Assembly (NCBI RefSeq): GCF_028595265.1 | Contig: NZ_JAQQXP010000001.1 | Location: forward strand, 1,674,001 to 1,738,000 | From: Alteromonas gilva | Lineage (GTDB): Bacteria; Pseudomonadota; Gammaproteobacteria; Enterobacterales; Alteromonadaceae | Length of the DNA stretch: 64,000 bases | Direction of reading: 5' to 3' | Part shown: positions 51,001 through 60,308 of the stretch, one piece after another | Numbering within the stretch: position 1 is the first letter of the stretch | Layout of the letters: each line of letters begins with the position of its first letter | Program-made: the position numbers and the translations under genes | The notes under the pieces: model-generated | Told to the model about the DNA's origin: nothing | What the model saw: only the letters and a program-made list of their open reading frames with translations | Databases searched by the model: none

Positions 51001-51318
51001 GTTTTAAACTGCCGGAAAACGATTTAAAGCCAGTACCGGTCATCTACTTGCAACATTTTCTAGATCGACTCGGGTAACTGGTTTATATTTTGTATAAGAA
51101 CAAAATACGGTAAACGCGTAAACACACATCAGAGCGAGTTATCGGTGATCTGCCATCGGTTGGTTTACGGTTACTGTACCCTGATAAATACGGGTAAATT
51201 GCCAACATAACAACAAACACGCCAGGTGGTCCGCGCTATGATACCGCTGCTGGCATTTGCGAATGTGAACCAGTAATGCTACAGGTCGCATGACGCTTTA
51301 GGGCAAAAAAGGAACGCT
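51001..51318. other. 318-bp leader/promoter region of fimV
   Basis: No gene. The region is A+T-rich in places (TATATTTTGTATAAG around 51081-51095, a possible -10 region). An AAAAAAGGAACG Shine-Dalgarno precedes the fimV ATG. Confidence 0.4.
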
Positions 51319-54300
51319 ATGAAATTGCATTTAACCGGCTGCTTGCTACTAATAATGCTATCCAGCATGATGAGCGAACCGGTTGCAGCACAAAGTACTC
51401 CGCTGCGAGGACCTAAAGACGCTACCAATCAGTATTCCGGCGTAGTGTTTGGCCCGATTGACTCCGACGATACCTTGTGGCGGGTTGCGAATCGTTACCG
51501 GCAGAATCCGAACCTGTCTATTTATCAGGTTATGGTGGCGATTTACGAACTTAATCCTGATGCCTTTGAACAAGGCAACCTCAATTTAATGGTCGACGGG
51601 GCAACGCTACGGCTCCCCTCAGAACGCTATATTGCCCGCATAGATAAGGAAAAGGCCCGTCAAAAGGCCGAAGCCGATGATGCCGCGTTTGCGCGTATGG
51701 CAAATCAACCCGGCGACAGCCTGCGTAATCTCAAACCGCCCGTTCCACTGGTGAATCAGGATGATTTAAGCCAAACCAAAACCCAGATTGAACAACAGCT
51801 TTCGCAAATCGATCAGTCGCAGGCCCGTCAGTTTGAAGAGTTACGCAACCAGTTTGCGTTATCGATAGACAGTGTTCAGGCCTTGCTTGACGATAATCGA
51901 CAACTGTACGAGCGCATTGACAAAATAAACGAAGATCTGAATGAGTTGCGCAATCGGGTTGGCGAAGATGTAGAAGCTAAGGTTGATGAGCAGTTAGCGC
52001 TGCAAAAAGAGCTGCGTGAACTGTTGATGAGGGAACGCGCAGAAAAAGAAGCCGAAGCTTCAAGTTCGCTGATGAACAAGCTCACCAGCCCAATGGCACT
52101 GATCATCGGCAGCGGCTTACTGAGCGTATTAATGATAGCAGGGTTGGCCGTATGGTTAGTAAAGCGTAAACCTGCGACCCGCGAAGAAAAAAAACAACCT
52201 GAGCAGGAAGCGCCCCGCCAGCCTGAAGAAGGTATTGCCGATTTATCCACCACCGTCGATAGCGATTTAGGTGATGATGAGCTTTCGGATGAAGAGCTGT
52301 TCAACGATGATGATTTGCTCGATGATGTGTTGTCATCTGAACTGGAAGAGTCGCTGAATGAAGAAGACAGCTTTGACTCCCTCGATGATGATATGTTGGT
52401 GCCGGAAGATACCGATGAATTTGACGTCGGTGACTCTTCGTTGGATCAGGACGATCTTGATAACCTGTTTGACGACGAGTTCAGTAAAACTGACAGTGAC
52501 GAAGCCATTGACCTGTCTGATGATGACGACCTGCTTGATGAGTTTGACAGCGGCGACGATGAGACTGAAGAGTCGGAATCGGCTACTGACGAAGAGCTGG
52601 CAGCACTGCTTGATGGCACAGACGAAACCGAAGACGGCACTGATGCACCCAAGCAAGATGCTGACGATGACAGTGCAGAAGAACTCACCGACAGTGATGA
52701 TATTGATGCGTTGCTGGCTGCCGAACAATCGACTGACGATGCCATAGCAAGCATTGACGACGACGATGATACCCCGGAGATATCCATCGATGACTTGCTG
52801 GAAGAAAACCAGCAAAACAAAGTTGAAGAAGCCAGGTTACCAATAGAAGACGGCCCGGTTGGCGAAGAAATGCTTGAAAAACTGGACGAAGAAATCGTTC
52901 AGCAATCGCAGGAGCTGGATCGCCTGACCGACAGCATTATTGATGAAATGGACCAGATCGACATGATGGGCGATTTGCTGGGTGATTGGGACGAGGACGA
53001 AGACGACAGTGATGCTGCTGAGGACGAAATCACTACCGATACCGCCGCCGTCGACGATCAGGCCAAGTTACGCAGTATCGACGATATCACCGACGATTTA
53101 GACGACATCGATTTAGATAATATCGAAAACGCTGACGCATTTAATGACCCATTATCAGACGAGTTACTTGCCGAATTAGAAGCAGAGTTACCGGAAGAAG
53201 ATATTGACGATGAAGCACTGCCGGAAGATGCAGATATTGATGAAAGTCTGTTTGAGCAGGATGTCAGTGATGATCTGACCAATGAATTGCTCGAGGAGCT
53301 CGGCGTAGAAGACGAGGCCGAAGCAGGCACTGAGGAAAGCCCGGCAGATAACGCAGATACCGACGATGATGACGATATTGACGATGAGTTAACCAAAGAG
53401 CTGCTGGCAGAATTAGAACAGAGTGATGACACACCCGAGCCTGAAGCTGAGCCGGAGCCTGAAGCCGAGTCTGAGTCTGAAGCTGAACCCGAGCCTGAAG
53501 CCGAGTCTGAGTCTGAAGCTGAACCCGAGCCTGAAGCGGAGTCAGAGCCTGAAGCTGAGCCGGAGCCTGAAGCCGAGTCTGAGTCTGAAGCTGAACCCGA
53601 GCCTGAAGCGGAGTCAGAGCCTGAAGCGGAGTCAGAGCCTGAAGCTGAGCCGGAGTCTGAAGCTGAGCCGGAGTCTGAAGCTGAGCCCGAGCCTGAATTA
53701 GAGCCCGAGCTTGAGCCGGAAGCAGAACCAGAGCCTGAAGAGTCACAGAGCGATGAAGATCCGCTGGAAAAGGCACTGGCTGATTTCGATAAGCAAATGA
53801 TGGATGATATTCCATCTTTGTCAGGCGGATACGAACAAACTGAGGCGCATTCAAGTAATGATTTCGATGATGACATCCTTGATGAGGCGTTAAGCGATTT
53901 CGACAGTGATGCTGATAGTTTCGAGCTCGAACAGGAACAAGATGGTGTTCTGCCAGGTGAACAAAATGACGCGCCGGCAAGAGCAAAAAATCAAAGTATT
54001 GAGGTCGATGAACTCGAAGACGTTCCGGGGTTAGATGACTGGCTGGATGACGCCGACGGCGCAGAAGAGCTGTCGATACTGGACGATCTCGATAACAGTG
54101 AGTTTGACGATCTCTTAGGTGAGTTAGGCAATGAGTCTGACACATCGCCTGAGCAAGCGGACGAAGAGCTGAAACTGGACAATCCGGATTTAGATCTCGA
54201 TGCACTGTTCAGTGAAACAGCAGATGAGAGCGACCCGGACCTGGCCCCGGCAACCGACGATAAGACAGAGTCAATGTCGTCACCTGGTGAGGAAGACGAC

Positions 54301-54597
54301 TATGTTGATGTCGACACCCTCATGGCAGAAGCCGATGATATCCTCGATGAAGAAGAAGAGCGCGAGCTTGAGCTGGACGTGAGTCTGGGTGAATTCAGTG
54401 GCGTAAATGACGATGACGATGTGTTCGATATCGACAAAGATGCCGGCCAGAACGCCAATCTTGATTTAGCCAGGGTATACATCGAAATGGACGATCACGA
54501 GGCAGCTAAAGAACTGCTCGAGGAAGTAATGAACAAAGGTTCTGAGGCGCAGCAGGAAGAAGCACGCAGCCTGATTGACTCATTGACAAACCAGTAA
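51319..54597 (+). CDS. fimV: FimV/HubP polar hub protein
   Basis: Large polar organiser protein, anchoring type IV pilus or flagellar/chemotaxis factors at the cell pole. A signal peptide of about 25 residues is followed by the FimV N-terminal region with LysM domain (about 35-100, FGPIDSDDTLWRVANRYR). Then comes a coiled-coil region (150-245), a transmembrane segment (about 258-280) and a very long acidic cytoplasmic region. The C-terminal FimV domain (about 1045-1090, NLDLARVYIEMDDHEAAKELL) is TPR-like. The acidic region carries Glu/Pro/Ala/Ser repeats at 707-807. In P. aeruginosa asd also precedes fimV and truA follows. Confidence 0.93.
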   Translation: MKLHLTGCLLLIMLSSMMSEPVAAQSTPLRGPKDATNQYSGVVFGPIDSDDTLWRVANRYRQNPNLSIYQVMVAIYELNPDAFEQGNLNLMVDGATLRLPSERYIARIDKEKARQKAEADDAAFARMANQPGDSLRNLKPPVPLVNQDDLSQTKTQIEQQLSQIDQSQARQFEELRNQFALSIDSVQALLDDNRQLYERIDKINEDLNELRNRVGEDVEAKVDEQLALQKELRELLMRERAEKEAEASSSLMNKLTSPMALIIGSGLLSVLMIAGLAVWLVKRKPATREEKKQPEQEAPRQPEEGIADLSTTVDSDLGDDELSDEELFNDDDLLDDVLSSELEESLNEEDSFDSLDDDMLVPEDTDEFDVGDSSLDQDDLDNLFDDEFSKTDSDEAIDLSDDDDLLDEFDSGDDETEESESATDEELAALLDGTDETEDGTDAPKQDADDDSAEELTDSDDIDALLAAEQSTDDAIASIDDDDDTPEISIDDLLEENQQNKVEEARLPIEDGPVGEEMLEKLDEEIVQQSQELDRLTDSIIDEMDQIDMMGDLLGDWDEDEDDSDAAEDEITTDTAAVDDQAKLRSIDDITDDLDDIDLDNIENADAFNDPLSDELLAELEAELPEEDIDDEALPEDADIDESLFEQDVSDDLTNELLEELGVEDEAEAGTEESPADNADTDDDDDIDDELTKELLAELEQSDDTPEPEAEPEPEAESESEAEPEPEAESESEAEPEPEAESEPEAEPEPEAESESEAEPEPEAESEPEAESEPEAEPESEAEPESEAEPEPELEPELEPEAEPEPEESQSDEDPLEKALADFDKQMMDDIPSLSGGYEQTEAHSSNDFDDDILDEALSDFDSDADSFELEQEQDGVLPGEQNDAPARAKNQSIEVDELEDVPGLDDWLDDADGAEELSILDDLDNSEFDDLLGELGNESDTSPEQADEELKLDNPDLDLDALFSETADESDPDLAPATDDKTESMSSPGEEDDYVDVDTLMAEADDILDEEEERELELDVSLGEFSGVNDDDDVFDIDKDAGQNANLDLARVYIEMDDHEAAKELLEEVMNKGSEAQQEEARSLIDSLTNQ
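53437..53739 (+). repeat. Tandem repeat in fimV (Glu-Pro/Ser-Glu-Ala units)
   Basis: About 100 codons (FimV residues 707-807) are built from 36-bp units encoding EAEPEPEAESES and shorter EPEAES variants. A 65-base stretch starting at 53491 recurs identically at 53563 (offset 72, two units). The high identity suggests recent slippage or unequal exchange, so length probably varies between strains. The reverse strand has long open frames (Ser/Gly/Ala-rich) that are mere shadows of the repeat. Confidence 0.9.
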
Positions 54598-54707
54598 TAT
54601 CCCCAACGTTTATGCAGCGCGCTGGCGTTATATGCATTGATACCTGTCGCTGATAACCCGGTGTTATCGGCGACATTTTTATTTGGTTATTAATAGGAAT
54701 ACAACAC

Positions 54708-56138
54708 ATGGACTATAGTCGCCGTAAACAAGTTAATCAGCGCTCGTTAACAGGCGCATTTGTGGTTGCAGCGGGCCTGATTTTTGGCGCCGTGCTGCCG
54801 GGCCAAGCCGCGCTTTCAGACCAACAGGTTACCACCCTCGACACGATCAAAAGAGACGTGTCAGCTGCATCGCACTCCTATCAGCTTATCGAATCACTCA
54901 CCACCGAAGTGGGTGCGCGTATGGTGGGCACCCCCGGTGCGGATCTGGCTACTGACTGGGCCGTTAACAAAATGAATCAACTGGGTTTCGACAAGGTCTG
55001 GGTGGAAGAAAGCGACGCGCAGCTATGGCAACGCGGCGATCTGAGCGCGAGTATCACGGCGCCGTATCCGCACAAATTAGTGGCTATTGCCCTGGGCGGT
55101 AGTGTGGGTACCAATGGCAAGCCAGTCGAGGCAGAGGTGGTGTATTTTGCTAATTTGCAGGCCCTTCAGGACGCCCCGGCAAACAGCCTGACAGGCAAAA
55201 TTGCCTACGTCGGCTATCGCATGGAGCGCCATATCGACGGTCATGGCTATGGCAAGGCTGTTGGTGCACGGGTAGCTGGTGCCAGTGCGGCGGCGCAAAA
55301 AGGCGCGGTGGCATTTGTCATGCGTTCGGTGGGAACCGACACTAACCGCATTGCTCACACCGGAATGATGCGCTACGAAGATGGCGTTAAAAAAATTCCG
55401 GCCGTGGCCCTGTCTAACCCGGATGCTGATTTACTGGAAAATATGCTGCACCGCGAAGAGCCGGTGAAGTTTTCATTAACCACAAACGCCAGCGGACCCA
55501 CTGGTAAAACCGTGACCATTGCCAATGTTATTGGTGAAGTCACCGGCAGTGAGTCGCCGGACGAACTCATTACGCTGGGGGCACACATCGATAGCTGGGA
55601 TGTGGGCACCGGTGCAATAGATGACGGTATCGGAATTGGCATTGTGTTGGCGGCCGGACACTACATCGCCAATATGCCAACGCGACCGGCACGGACCATT
55701 CGCGTAATCCTATTTGCCGCAGAAGAGATAGGTTTAGTTGGCGTACGCGATTATGTGGCACGGCACAAAGACAATATCAGTAACCATATGATTGGTGCGG
55801 AATGGGATTTTGGTAATGGCCGTATTTATCAGTTGGAGCCCGGAGTGGGGCCTTCGGCGTTAAATTCGATCCGCGATTTTGCAACCTATTTAGCACCAAT
55901 GGGCGTCGCCCTGGCACCAACCAATACCGCCAAAGGTCAGTCAGATATGAGTCTGCTCGGTGCAGCAGGGCAACCGGCTGTGAACTTTGCTCCGGATGGC
56001 CTGGATTACTTTGATTATCACCATACTGACAATGACACCCTGGATAAGGTTGATCAGGAAGCACTAAAAGTGAATACCGCCATTTACACACTTTTTGCCT
56101 GGTACGCTGCCAGCAGCGAGGTGAATTTTCATCAGTAG
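54708..56138 (+). CDS. M28 family metallopeptidase
   Basis: Secreted zinc aminopeptidase or carboxypeptidase of M28 type, 476 residues. A hydrophobic signal (about residues 13-35) precedes the protein. A PA-type insert lies in the middle (about 130-250). Zinc ligands are seen in HIDSWD (H293, D295), DDG (D305/D306), AEE (E339/E340), WDFGN-D367 region and the C-terminal DYHHTDND (H438/H439). Substrate unknown. It is inserted between fimV and truA, in contrast to P. aeruginosa, where truA follows fimV. A hairpin follows the gene. Confidence 0.88.
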   Translation: MDYSRRKQVNQRSLTGAFVVAAGLIFGAVLPGQAALSDQQVTTLDTIKRDVSAASHSYQLIESLTTEVGARMVGTPGADLATDWAVNKMNQLGFDKVWVEESDAQLWQRGDLSASITAPYPHKLVAIALGGSVGTNGKPVEAEVVYFANLQALQDAPANSLTGKIAYVGYRMERHIDGHGYGKAVGARVAGASAAAQKGAVAFVMRSVGTDTNRIAHTGMMRYEDGVKKIPAVALSNPDADLLENMLHREEPVKFSLTTNASGPTGKTVTIANVIGEVTGSESPDELITLGAHIDSWDVGTGAIDDGIGIGIVLAAGHYIANMPTRPARTIRVILFAAEEIGLVGVRDYVARHKDNISNHMIGAEWDFGNGRIYQLEPGVGPSALNSIRDFATYLAPMGVALAPTNTAKGQSDMSLLGAAGQPAVNFAPDGLDYFDYHHTDNDTLDKVDQEALKVNTAIYTLFAWYAASSEVNFHQ

Positions 56139-56191
56139 CACGGCGTTTACGCAGCACTCACAACCCAGCTGCTAAGCGCCTTTGGCGTTGC

Positions 56192-56237
56192 TTGCAGTCA
56201 GTGAATTTGAACAGATGGTAAAATTCACTGACTGCAA
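56192..56237. repeat. Perfect 17-bp inverted repeat between M28 gene and truA
   Basis: TTGCAGTCAGTGAATTT (56192-56208) pairs perfectly with AAATTCACTGACTGCAA (56221-56237) around a 12-nt loop. No T tract follows. The perfect long arms are unusual. It may be a transcription terminator without a U tail, a small RNA or mobile remnant, or a protein-binding site. Confidence 0.75.
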
Positions 56238-56299
56238 TTGCCCAATCGCCTGTCATTACGTAAACTTACGCCCCCAAAGTCAGCCAAAGCAGTGAAACG

Positions 56300-57091
56300 A
56301 TGACCCGTATAGCCCTAGGTATTGAATATGATGGTGCCCAGCATTTTGGCTGGCAACGACAGCGTGAAGTGCCCAGTGTGCAGGGCTACCTGGAAAAAGC
56401 CCTGTCGACCGTCGCCAATACGCCGGTAGAAGTGCAATGTGCCGGGCGAACGGATGCCGGTGTGCATGCAACCGGTCAGGTGGTGCATTTTAACTGTACT
56501 GCAGAGCGCCCGCTCAAAGCCTGGACCATGGGGGTAAATGCAAACCTGCCAGACTCAATTGCGGTAAAATGGTGTACCCCGGTGAGTGATGATTTTCATG
56601 CCCGCTTTTCGGCTACCGGCCGGCGCTACCGCTACGTGATTTACAATCATAAAATGCGCCCGGCAATACTGCACCATGGCGTTACCCACGTCCACCGCGA
56701 CCTTAACGAACAGCGTATGCACGAGGCGGCGCAAGCGTTGCTGGGTGAACAGGATTTTAGTGCGTTCAGAGCGGCATTGTGTCAGTCGAAGAGCCCATTT
56801 CGTAATGTCACCCGGGTCACGGTGAGCCGCCAGGGAAACTACGTCGTTGTTGATATTAGTGCCAATGCGTTTTTGCATCATATGGTGCGGAATATTGTTG
56901 GCTCTCTGATTGAGGTGGGCAGTGGTCACCAGCCCATTGAATGGATAGCTCAGTTACTGGCCGGGAAAGACCGTACCGTGGCGGCGGCCACATCAAAGCC
57001 AAATGGTTTATATCTGGTGGCAGTGGATTATCCTGCTGAGTTTGGCTTGCCTGCACCCACCCTTGGCCCATTGTTTTTACCTGATAACTAA
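56300..57091 (+). CDS. truA: tRNA pseudouridine38-40 synthase
   Basis: Converts uridines 38-40 of tRNA anticodon arms to pseudouridine. The catalytic aspartate is D52 in CAGRTDAGVHA. Other TruA blocks are the N-terminal IEYDGAQHFGWQRQ and the later FLHHMVRNIVGSL. Length 263 residues (270 in E. coli). The start ATG is preceded by GTGAAACG with no strong ribosome site. It is followed by accD, as in E. coli with dedA missing. Confidence 0.96.
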   Translation: MTRIALGIEYDGAQHFGWQRQREVPSVQGYLEKALSTVANTPVEVQCAGRTDAGVHATGQVVHFNCTAERPLKAWTMGVNANLPDSIAVKWCTPVSDDFHARFSATGRRYRYVIYNHKMRPAILHHGVTHVHRDLNEQRMHEAAQALLGEQDFSAFRAALCQSKSPFRNVTRVTVSRQGNYVVVDISANAFLHHMVRNIVGSLIEVGSGHQPIEWIAQLLAGKDRTVAAATSKPNGLYLVAVDYPAEFGLPAPTLGPLFLPDN

Positions 57092-57244
57092 ACCGCGTTT
57101 AATGGCCGGGTACGGAGGGCTAGGCTAGAGTGGGCAACCCGTCGCCGTATTAACCAAACACAGGTAATTGACCACACGCAGTACAGTGAATAACCAACCT
57201 TTGAAGAAACGCTCTAACTCAAGGTTTACAGTTATAAATATTTA

Positions 57245-57261
57245 TACTTCTTAGACCAGTT
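57245..57261 (+). promoter_or_regulatory. Weak FadR-like site upstream of accD
   Basis: TACTTCTTAGACCAGTT has a perfect right half (GACCAGTT) but only a partial left half; 12 of 16 positions match the consensus. It lies 147 bp upstream of accD, in a 317-bp gap (57092-57408) without a gene. TAATAT (57292-57297) may be a -10 element. FadR links accD and fabB to fatty acid supply in E. coli, so the site is worth testing, but it could be chance. Confidence 0.3.
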
Positions 57262-57408
57262 TTACTTTTCGCTATTACTTTGAATATGCTCTAATATGGG
57301 CCACATTGGCAGTCGCCGCAGAACATAATTTTCAATCTTGTTGCCAGCGCACTAACAAACAGTACAAAGCGCTACGGTAAAGATTACTAAAATGAGGATA
57401 TCTCTGGC

Positions 57409-58254
57409 ATGAGCTGGATTCAAAAAATTCTTCCAAAAAACCAAACGTCTACTAAAGGGAATGTACCTGAAGGGATTTGGACCAAGTGTAACGAATGTCA
57501 GGCCATGCTGTATAAGCAAGACCTCGAAAAGCAACTTGAAGTCTGCCCTAAATGCGACAACCATATGCGCATTGGCGCACGTAAACGTCTTGATGCGTTT
57601 CTCGACGCCGGGGACCGCCAGGAACTGGCCAGCGAACTGGAACCGCAGGATATACTCAAGTTTAAAGACTCCAAGCGTTATAAAGACCGTATCAGCGCGG
57701 CGCAAAAAGCGACTAACGAAAAAGATGCACTGATAGTCATGAAGGGCAAGCTCAAGGGCATGCCGGTTATTGTTGCCAGCTTTGAGTTTGCGTTTATGGG
57801 CGGGTCTATGGCATCGGTAGTGGGGGCGCGTTTTGTCGCCGCGGTTAACGCCGCCATTGAGCAAAACTCGCCGCTCATTTGTTTTTCTGCCAGTGGTGGA
57901 GCGCGTATGCAGGAAGCGCTGCTGTCGTTAATGCAAATGGCCAAAACCTCTGCCGCCTTGGCAAAACTAACCAAAAAAGGCTTGCCGTATATTTCGGTGA
58001 TGACCGACCCAACCATGGGCGGCGTGTCAGCCAGCCTGGCGACACTGGGTGACATTAACGTTGCAGAGCCTAAGGCTTTGATTGGCTTTGCCGGCCCACG
58101 GGTTATCGAACAAACTGTACGTGAAAAACTGCCGGAAGGTTTCCAGCGCAGTGAGTTTTTACTTGAAAAGGGCGCAATCGATATGATTGTTGACCGCCGC
58201 CAAATGCGCGACAAGTTGCACAGCGTGCTGGCCAAACTACACCGCCCTGATTAA
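57409..58254 (+). CDS. accD: Acetyl-CoA carboxylase carboxyltransferase beta subunit
   Basis: Beta subunit of the carboxyltransferase that makes malonyl-CoA, the first committed step of fatty acid synthesis. The N-terminal zinc ribbon is C27/C30 and C46/C49. The carboxyltransferase core contains VVGARFVAAVNAAIEQ, FSASGGARMQE, and DPTMGGVSASLATLGD. Length 281 residues, about 20 shorter than E. coli at the C-terminus. In E. coli AccD also binds its own mRNA. An accD-folC-dedD cluster follows as in E. coli. Confidence 0.96.
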   Translation: MSWIQKILPKNQTSTKGNVPEGIWTKCNECQAMLYKQDLEKQLEVCPKCDNHMRIGARKRLDAFLDAGDRQELASELEPQDILKFKDSKRYKDRISAAQKATNEKDALIVMKGKLKGMPVIVASFEFAFMGGSMASVVGARFVAAVNAAIEQNSPLICFSASGGARMQEALLSLMQMAKTSAALAKLTKKGLPYISVMTDPTMGGVSASLATLGDINVAEPKALIGFAGPRVIEQTVREKLPEGFQRSEFLLEKGAIDMIVDRRQMRDKLHSVLAKLHRPD

Positions 58255-58277
58255 ATACCAGGGCCAACGGCCTGAAT

Positions 58278-59513
58278 ATGTCTAGAAATTTGCAGCAATG
58301 GCTCAGTTACCTTGAGTCCATTCACCCCAGTACAATTGATATGGGCCTGGAACGTGTTGCCCGCGTAGCCAGTCAACTCAATATTCACTTTACCAGTCGC
58401 GTCATTACGGTTGGCGGCACGAACGGTAAAGGCACCACTTCAGCACTTATTGAAAACGCTTTACTCGCCGAAGGCCTGAGCGTTGGTGTGTATAGCTCGC
58501 CACATTTACTTGATTACCGTGAACGAGTGCGGATCAACAATACGCTGCCATCAGAGGCTGTCTTTTGTGCTGCTTTTGAACACGTTGAGACAGCACGCGG
58601 TGATACCAGCCTGACGTATTTTGAATTTGGCACCCTGGCAGCTATGTTAATGCTAATGGATGCGGCGGCTGATGTGGTAATTCTGGAAGTGGGGCTGGGA
58701 GGCCGGCTGGATGCCACCAACATTATTGCCCCCGATTGCGCTGTTATTACCAGTATTGGTCTTGATCACCAGGATTGGTTAGGCGACACCCGGGAAAAGA
58801 TCGCCACCGAGAAAGCCGGAATTATCAGGCCCCGAGGTAAAGTAGTGATTGGTGAGCCCGCGCCCCCTGAAACCTTAAACGACGCGGTAAAAAACCTCAA
58901 TGCCGATGCCCTGTGGGCCGGCCTGCAGTTTAGTATCGCCGCGGCCGCGCAAGGTGTGGTATTTACTCACGGTGATTTCAGTGTTGAACTACCTCACACG
59001 GCAATTCCACTGAACAATGTGGCCACTGCAATGGCGGTGCTAAGACATGCTGACTTTGCGGTCAGTGAGGCCAGTATGCAGCGCGCAGTGGCTGCCACCG
59101 CGTTACCAGGACGGCGCCAGCTTATTGCCACACAACCGGCTACTTATCTGGATGTGGGGCATAACCCACAGGCGACAGAATCACTGGTGGAATGGCTCAA
59201 TACCAAAGCGTTTCAACAATTACATATTGTGATTGCTATGCTTAATGATAAAGCGCCGGCGGCATCTCTGGCACCTTTTTTACCCTTTGCCCCACAATGG
59301 TATCTGGGCTCTACTCATGGCCCGCGGGGGCTTGGTTCAGAGCATCTGGCAAAAGCGTTGCCAGAGGGTCAGGCAACGCAGTTATTCGCTGATGTCGTCA
59401 GTGCTTATGAGACTGCGCGATATGCTGCCAATAACGACGACCTGATTTTAGTGGTTGGCTCTTTTCATACGGTTGCAGATATTCTGGCGTTACCGCACAA
59501 TACAGAAAACTAA
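58278..59513 (+). CDS. folC: Bifunctional folylpolyglutamate/dihydrofolate synthase
   Basis: Adds glutamates to folates and joins dihydropteroate to glutamate. The ATP-binding motif GGTNGKGTT is at 46-54, and LGGRLDATN and GLDHQDWLGDTREKIATEKAGI (core DHQDWLGDTREKIATEKAG) follow. The C-terminal domain includes YLDVGHNPQATES. Length 411 residues (422 in E. coli). It starts 23 bp after accD and ends 17 bp before dedD. Confidence 0.96.
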   Translation: MSRNLQQWLSYLESIHPSTIDMGLERVARVASQLNIHFTSRVITVGGTNGKGTTSALIENALLAEGLSVGVYSSPHLLDYRERVRINNTLPSEAVFCAAFEHVETARGDTSLTYFEFGTLAAMLMLMDAAADVVILEVGLGGRLDATNIIAPDCAVITSIGLDHQDWLGDTREKIATEKAGIIRPRGKVVIGEPAPPETLNDAVKNLNADALWAGLQFSIAAAAQGVVFTHGDFSVELPHTAIPLNNVATAMAVLRHADFAVSEASMQRAVAATALPGRRQLIATQPATYLDVGHNPQATESLVEWLNTKAFQQLHIVIAMLNDKAPAASLAPFLPFAPQWYLGSTHGPRGLGSEHLAKALPEGQATQLFADVVSAYETARYAANNDDLILVVGSFHTVADILALPHNTEN

Positions 59514-59530
59514 CAACGGGAACTCAGACA

Positions 59531-60118
59531 GTGGCGTCAGCGTTACAAAACAGATTAGTAGGTACGGTTATCCTGGTCGCCGTAGCGGTGATATTTTTAC
59601 CTGATATGCTCGATGGTAAGAAATCGCGCAGCTCTGATGTGTTCGTTAACGTACCGGCGGCCCCCAATAAGAAACCGATTGTTAATCCGGAGCCCTTTCC
59701 GGAGGAGCGGGTTAAAAATACCGCTCAGCGTCCTGTAGAGATTGTTGATGAGCCTGCGTTAGACGATCAGCCCACCGCCAGCGCCGATACCCCGGCTCCT
59801 CAGGACGCTGCCGAAGAACAGGACGATCTTGCGTCACAAACAGTAATAGAGGCGCCTGATGAAGCCCGGCAGAGTAATGGCTGGGTAATACAATTAGGTA
59901 GCTTTCGGCATTCCAAGAACGTCAAACAGCTGTTAGATAAGCTCGAAAATGCCGGTTACCGGGCATTTAGCCGACCCATTGTGACCAGCTCTGGCCCGCT
60001 CACGAAAGTATTTGTAGGGCCTAATCTCAATAAAAATGAGCTGGACGATGCGCTGTCTCACCTGCAGGAAATTACCGGGCTGCGCGGCAAGGTTACGCAG
60101 TTCAGTGTGAATGGTTAA
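59531..60118 (+). CDS. dedD: SPOR domain protein DedD
   Basis: Inner-membrane cell division protein that binds denuded glycan strands at the septum through its SPOR domain. A single N-terminal transmembrane segment (about 10-23, GTVILVAVAVIFLP) is followed by a Pro/Asp/Glu-rich linker (about 30-115) and the SPOR domain (about 116-195, WVIQLGSFRHSKNVKQLLDKL core). It starts at GTG 59531. The order accD-folC-dedD-cvpA-purF matches E. coli. Confidence 0.92.
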   Translation: MASALQNRLVGTVILVAVAVIFLPDMLDGKKSRSSDVFVNVPAAPNKKPIVNPEPFPEERVKNTAQRPVEIVDEPALDDQPTASADTPAPQDAAEEQDDLASQTVIEAPDEARQSNGWVIQLGSFRHSKNVKQLLDKLENAGYRAFSRPIVTSSGPLTKVFVGPNLNKNELDDALSHLQEITGLRGKVTQFSVNG

Positions 60119-60308
60119 GCAGGCACCTGAATAGGTGAGCAATGAATTTTTACAAGGTTTTAATCACCAGGACAGTTAAGTTGACACCAACACACAACAC
60201 AGGTGTCGAACACTGGTAATCAGTCTGACTTCTGGTAGAATGCGCGCGAATTCCACGCGATGCTGATTTTTTAGCTGTATCGCTAACAGGATGGGTAAGT
60301 ATCATCAA

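Noticed and set aside
53437..53739. Direct repeats looking like a CRISPR array
   Set aside because: Units are contiguous, coding in frame, and no spacers occur between them.
53058..53876. Long minus-strand ORF of Ser/Gly/Asp/Ala repeats (272 codons)
   Set aside because: It is the antisense shadow of the repetitive acidic part of fimV; low complexity and no start or ribosome site.
53264..54205. Minus-strand ORF of 313 codons, Gln/Leu/Ala-rich
   Set aside because: Same antisense repeat effect within fimV.
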